Source: Streptomyces sp. ALI-76-A (GTDB taxonomy: Bacteria > Actinomycetota > Actinomycetes > Streptomycetales > Streptomycetaceae). Taken from it: DNA of 64,000 nucleotides. The position numbers were made by a program, and so were the translations under genes. The stretch is from positions 434,001 to 498,000 of the forward strand of contig NZ_JASVWB010000002.1 of assembly GCF_030287445.1 (NCBI RefSeq), in the 5' to 3' direction. The notes under the pieces are model-generated. The model had not been told where the DNA came from. It made no database searches and saw nothing but the letters and a program-made list of their open reading frames with translations. This document shows positions 60,698-64,000 of the stretch, one piece after another (position 1 is the first letter of the stretch; each line of letters starts with the position of its first letter).

Positions 60698-63600
60698 GTG
60701 CCCGGACCTGTGCCCAACCCCGGGATCGCCCGCCTGTGGTCGCGCGGCGCGTGGGCCGCGCCACAGGGGGCCGGCTTTCTGGCAGGGCCCCGGATCGTGC
60801 TCACCTGCGCGCACGTGGTGTCGGCCGTCACCGGAGAGCGGGAGCAGAGTCCCCTCGCTGTGGGGCTCACCGTCGAGCTGGACTTTCCGCTTGCCGGGCG
60901 GGCAGCCCGCAGACAGAGCGCGCGGCTCATCACGCACCTGCCTGTCGCGGAGGACGGCTCCGGTGACATTGCCGTCCTCGCACTCGATGAGGACCCGCCG
61001 CCCGGGGCTGAGCCTGTGCGGTTGCTGGACGTCGAGACCGTGCGCGGCCACCCGTTCCGGGCGTTCGGCTTCCCGGCCGGCGACGACGAGGGCGTCTGGT
61101 CGCTCGGCACGATCGTGGACGACCGCGGCCGGGGCTGGCTGCAGTTCGAGAGCACCAGCGCCTGCGAGATCCGGCAGGGCTTCAGTGGCACGCCCCTGTG
61201 GGACGAGCACTTCATGGGCGTGGTCGGCATGGTTGTCGCCACCGACGGACGGTTCCTGCAACGAGCGGCGTACGCCATCACCGCCGGTGTTCTGTTGGAT
61301 GTCCATCCTGAACTGCGTCGACTCGCCGCGCCGCCATCGCCGTTCCGTGGACTGGAGTCGTTCCGGGAGCAGGACGCCACTCACTACTTCGGGCGAGCCG
61401 AGCAGATCAAGGCCTTGACCGAGACGGTCACCACGTCGTCGATCGTGCCGGTCATCGGGGTGTCCGGGGTGGGCAAGTCATCGCTCATCCACGCCGGCCT
61501 TGTACCCCGGCTGCGCGAGCGTGGGGACTACAGCATCGCCTCGCTGGTCCCGGAGCCGGCTCTGGGAGCGGAACTCATGCTTGCTTCCGCCCTGCTGCCC
61601 CTGCTCAACACGCCGGACGACGTGATCAAGCCGCTCGACCGACTCGAACAGGTCGAACGGCTCGCCGGACGACTGCGGGAGGGGGCGACCGCTCCGGTCG
61701 TCCGGGAGTTGCTCACCCGCTCCGGGACGGCCCAGCTCGCCCTGATCGTAGATCAGTTCGAGATGTTGTTCCGCTGCTCGCCCGACGCGGCCGATGCCTT
61801 GGTCGACCAGTTGGTGGTGATGACCGGATGGCGCACCGCGGACGGCGGACCGTTGGTGCGGCTGGTCTTCGCCCTGCGACTGGACTTCCTCAAGGCCATG
61901 CAGCGCTTCCCTGTTCTGGGGCGGGTGTGCGAGGCGGCGCCGGTCCTCGTCGACCGTCTGGCCGAAGACCAGCTCCGTGAGGTGGTGCTGTCCCCGATCG
62001 CCTCACTGCACGGGGCCGTGCGTTTCGAGGAACTGCTCGCCGAGCGGTTGCTCTCGGACGCGGGCCGCAGCCCCGGCGCGCTGCCTCTGCTCGAGTTCAC
62101 CCTCACCCTGCTGTGGGAGCAACAGCGTCAGGGTGTCCTCGGGCACGCCGCCTACGAGGAGATCGGCCGCGTCGCCGGCGCCCTCGCGTCGCATGCCGAG
62201 CGCGTCGTCAAGGAACGGCTGGGTGACGTGCGTGACGAGGTGCGGCGACTGTTCGTACAGCTTGTTCGCCCAGGGGACGGAGGTCTCGACAACCCGGTCG
62301 ACACCGGGCGCGTCGCACGCCGCACGGAGCTGCACCCCGCCTGCTGGGAGGCCGCGCAACTACTGGCCGTACAGCGGCTGGTGCACCTCGATCGCGCGTC
62401 CGACGGCGTGGAGACGGTCGCGCTCGCCCATGAAGCGCTGCTGGAGCACTGGCCTGCGCTGCGTTCCTGGGTCGACGCCGACCGCGGCTTCCGGAACTGG
62501 CAGGAACACGTGCGCGAGCGCGTCGCTCGCTGGGAGCACAGCGGCCGCGAACACGCCCTGTTGATGCGCGGTTCCGAACTCAGGCACGCGCGGGAGCACC
62601 TGCGCGGCCGGCCGGACGACATCTCCGGGAGCGAACGCGCATACCTCGGCGCGAGCCAGGAGTGGCGTCGGCGCCGGAGGTTACGCAGAGCCGTCGCCGC
62701 GGCGGCGGTCACGGCGGTGATGGCGACCCTGGCCGGCATCGGAGCGCACTCGGTACGTGGCAGTAAGGCCGCCGAACTGTCCGCCGGCCTCGTGCAGCAG
62801 GCCCGGAGCGAGGCGGACTCCCACCGGGAGAAGGCCGCGCTCCTGTCCGTCGCCGCCTGGCGCACCGCGTCCACCCAACAGGCACACGACAACCTGTTCG
62901 CCCGCTATCTGGCCGATGCCCCGTACGACGCGGTCCTGCCCGCGGGCGGGGAGGTCGCGGACACAGCGCTGGACGACTCCGGCGAGGTCGTGGCGGTACG
63001 CAACGTGGCGGGTGGGCTCACGGTGTGGCGTGTCGAGGCCGGCGGTCCCTCCCTGATCATCCGGATGGACGACGTATCGGCCGTCGCGGTCAGTCCTGAC
63101 GGCACCCGGCTGGGTGTGGGCGGCGACGGCAACCGCATCAGGATCTGGGACCTGCGCAGGAACAGAACCCTGCTCACCCTGCGAGGCGCGACGAGCACCA
63201 CCAGCACCGCTCAGGCAGTGGACGAACTGCGCTTCGACCGCACGGGACGCCGCCTGCTGACCCATCCTCCGCAGGACGACACGGCCCAGGTCTGGAACCT
63301 CGACCGACCCACCGCCGCGCCCCTCACCCTGGAACCGCTGCCCGAGGGATCACCCACCGGGTTCGTCTTCGACGCGGACGGCAGACACGTCGTGGCCTCC
63401 GACCCGGGGGCCTGGCCCCAGGGCGTCTGGGACGCGCGCTCCGGCCGCCGGATCGCCGTCCCCGGCTCGGCGGAGCCGAAGTTCGCCCCGGGCCCCCGCC
63501 CCGTGGGCACGACGTGTGCCGGCGGCACGTGGCGGCTGACCGACGTCTCCGCCGGCAGCCCCGACCCGCGTCTCTTCCAGGGCCTGCCCTGCGACACCGA

Positions 63601-64000
63601 GAACCTGACGACCGGCGAGTTGGTCGGCATCTCCGACCAGGTCGTCCTGGCACGCGACAACGCAGAGGTGACGGTGCACGACGCCGCCACCGGACAACGC
63701 CTTCTCGTCCTGGCCGAGGACGGTGCCAAGGGCAGCCGCACCCGCTACGCCCTGGCCGGCGCGAGCCGCCGCATGGCCTTCGCCCGCGGGACGGAAGTAC
63801 TGGTGACCACTCCCCCGGCGCCCGGCTCCCTCTCGACCTCCGGCATCTTCGTCACCGGCCACGACGAGGAGGCCGCGCACTTCTCCCCGTCCGGCCGCCA
63901 TCTGGTCACGGTGGGCGTCGGCGGGGCGGTCGCGGTCTGGGACCCGACGACCGGACGGCGGCGGGCTTCCGTCGGTGGCGGCGGGTACCAGAGGTCAGCG
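60698..64000 (+). CDS. Trypsin-like protease / nSTAND NTPase / WD40 protein, runs off the edge
   Basis: GTG 60698 opens a frame that is still open at the window edge (1101 codons). Residues 1-205 are a trypsin-like protease with catalytic His39 (TCAH), Asp90 (GSGDIAVL) and Ser163 (GFSGTP). Next is nSTAND1-like PFRGLESFREQDATHYFGRA, Walker A GVSGVGKSS (254-262) and Walker B LALIVDQFE near 350. Then come a helical region, a membrane-like helix near 662-685 (AVAAAAVTAVMATLAGIGAH) and WD40-like repeats from about 750 (VAVSPDGTRLGVGGDGN, IRIWDLRRNRTLLTL). The architecture is that of predicted defence or signalling STAND proteins in which ligand binding to the repeats activates the protease. Confidence 0.9.
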   Translation, partial: MPGPVPNPGIARLWSRGAWAAPQGAGFLAGPRIVLTCAHVVSAVTGEREQSPLAVGLTVELDFPLAGRAARRQSARLITHLPVAEDGSGDIAVLALDEDPPPGAEPVRLLDVETVRGHPFRAFGFPAGDDEGVWSLGTIVDDRGRGWLQFESTSACEIRQGFSGTPLWDEHFMGVVGMVVATDGRFLQRAAYAITAGVLLDVHPELRRLAAPPSPFRGLESFREQDATHYFGRAEQIKALTETVTTSSIVPVIGVSGVGKSSLIHAGLVPRLRERGDYSIASLVPEPALGAELMLASALLPLLNTPDDVIKPLDRLEQVERLAGRLREGATAPVVRELLTRSGTAQLALIVDQFEMLFRCSPDAADALVDQLVVMTGWRTADGGPLVRLVFALRLDFLKAMQRFPVLGRVCEAAPVLVDRLAEDQLREVVLSPIASLHGAVRFEELLAERLLSDAGRSPGALPLLEFTLTLLWEQQRQGVLGHAAYEEIGRVAGALASHAERVVKERLGDVRDEVRRLFVQLVRPGDGGLDNPVDTGRVARRTELHPACWEAAQLLAVQRLVHLDRASDGVETVALAHEALLEHWPALRSWVDADRGFRNWQEHVRERVARWEHSGREHALLMRGSELRHAREHLRGRPDDISGSERAYLGASQEWRRRRRLRRAVAAAAVTAVMATLAGIGAHSVRGSKAAELSAGLVQQARSEADSHREKAALLSVAAWRTASTQQAHDNLFARYLADAPYDAVLPAGGEVADTALDDSGEVVAVRNVAGGLTVWRVEAGGPSLIIRMDDVSAVAVSPDGTRLGVGGDGNRIRIWDLRRNRTLLTLRGATSTTSTAQAVDELRFDRTGRRLLTHPPQDDTAQVWNLDRPTAAPLTLEPLPEGSPTGFVFDADGRHVVASDPGAWPQGVWDARSGRRIAVPGSAEPKFAPGPRPVGTTCAGGTWRLTDVSAGSPDPRLFQGLPCDTENLTTGELVGISDQVVLARDNAEVTVHDAATGQRLLVLAEDGAKGSRTRYALAGASRRMAFARGTEVLVTTPPAPGSLSTSGIFVTGHDEEAAHFSPSGRHLVTVGVGGAVAVWDPTTGRRRASVGGGGYQRSA

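Overview
The window is actinomycete DNA, almost certainly from a Streptomyces chromosome. It is very GC rich, genes carry GTG and TTG starts behind GGAGG-type ribosome sites, many genes overlap by ATGA, and the families (SigB-type sigma factor, STAS antagonist, PQQ-propeller lipoproteins, serine/threonine kinase with a propeller, XRE/MmyB regulators, a small hydrophobic protein ending GRWYRW) are typical of that genus. No ribosomal or core replication genes are present. The density of broken genes and of C-terminal gene scars suggests an accessory region or chromosome arm (inference).

Layout. 0.4-5 kb: a DEAH helicase with C-terminal helicase-associated repeats, then a GntR regulator and an FAD amine/amino-acid oxidase in one transcription unit behind a 32-bp palindromic operator. 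5-8.4 kb: decayed genes (plasmid-type protein, cupin, VOC enzyme, dihydrolipoamide dehydrogenase tail) around one intact lipoprotein gene. 8.6-12.1 kb: the lower beta-ketoadipate pathway, pcaF-pcaI-pcaJ, divergent from a LysR regulator. 12.5-16.5 kb: a membrane protein, a tRNA-guanine-transglycosylase-like protein convergent with an unknown protein, and a secreted polysaccharide deacetylase. 17.3-18.3 kb: a TetR regulator coupled to a frameshifted membrane protein. 19.1-22 kb: a cobalamin riboswitch followed by a complete cobalt ECF importer, cbiMNQO. 22.9-29.1 kb: an SRPBCC protein, then a MacB/FtsX-like ABC exporter divergent from a two-component system.

29.2-38 kb: a lipoprotein/membrane protein pair, an XRE regulator with a short-chain dehydrogenase, a VOC protein, a bile-acid-symporter family transporter, a vWA protein, and a MarR/SnoaL operon with its own operator. 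38-43 kb: a STAS antagonist, an anti-sigma ATPase scar, an FG-GAP secreted protein, a SigB-type sigma factor, and a broken ArsR-type regulator. 43.5-51.3 kb: a 1014-residue secreted carbohydrate-active protein, a cold shock protein, a tRNA-Trp-like gene, a propeller lipoprotein, a HAD phosphatase and a small hydrophobic protein. 51.6-60 kb: a hemerythrin, an ABM-fold protein abutting a 169-bp foldback element, a Rho-N-like protein, a membrane Ser/Thr kinase with a PQQ propeller, an Imm5-like protein, a DUF4232 secreted protein and a VOC protein.

60.3-64 kb, running off the right edge: a small protein with the trypsin-co-occurring domain 1, followed 18 bp later by one polypeptide fusing a trypsin-like serine protease, an nSTAND-type NTPase, a membrane segment and WD40-like repeats. 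This is the best candidate for a conflict or self/non-self sensing system in the window.

Two broader observations. First, at least seven otherwise recognisable genes, and the tRNA-Trp acceptor stem, are each broken by what looks like loss of one base (two further remnants look like gain of one base). This is either active decay or systematic deletion errors in the assembly. Second, several places hold only the last 30-100 codons of different genes joined head to tail, which marks past deletions.
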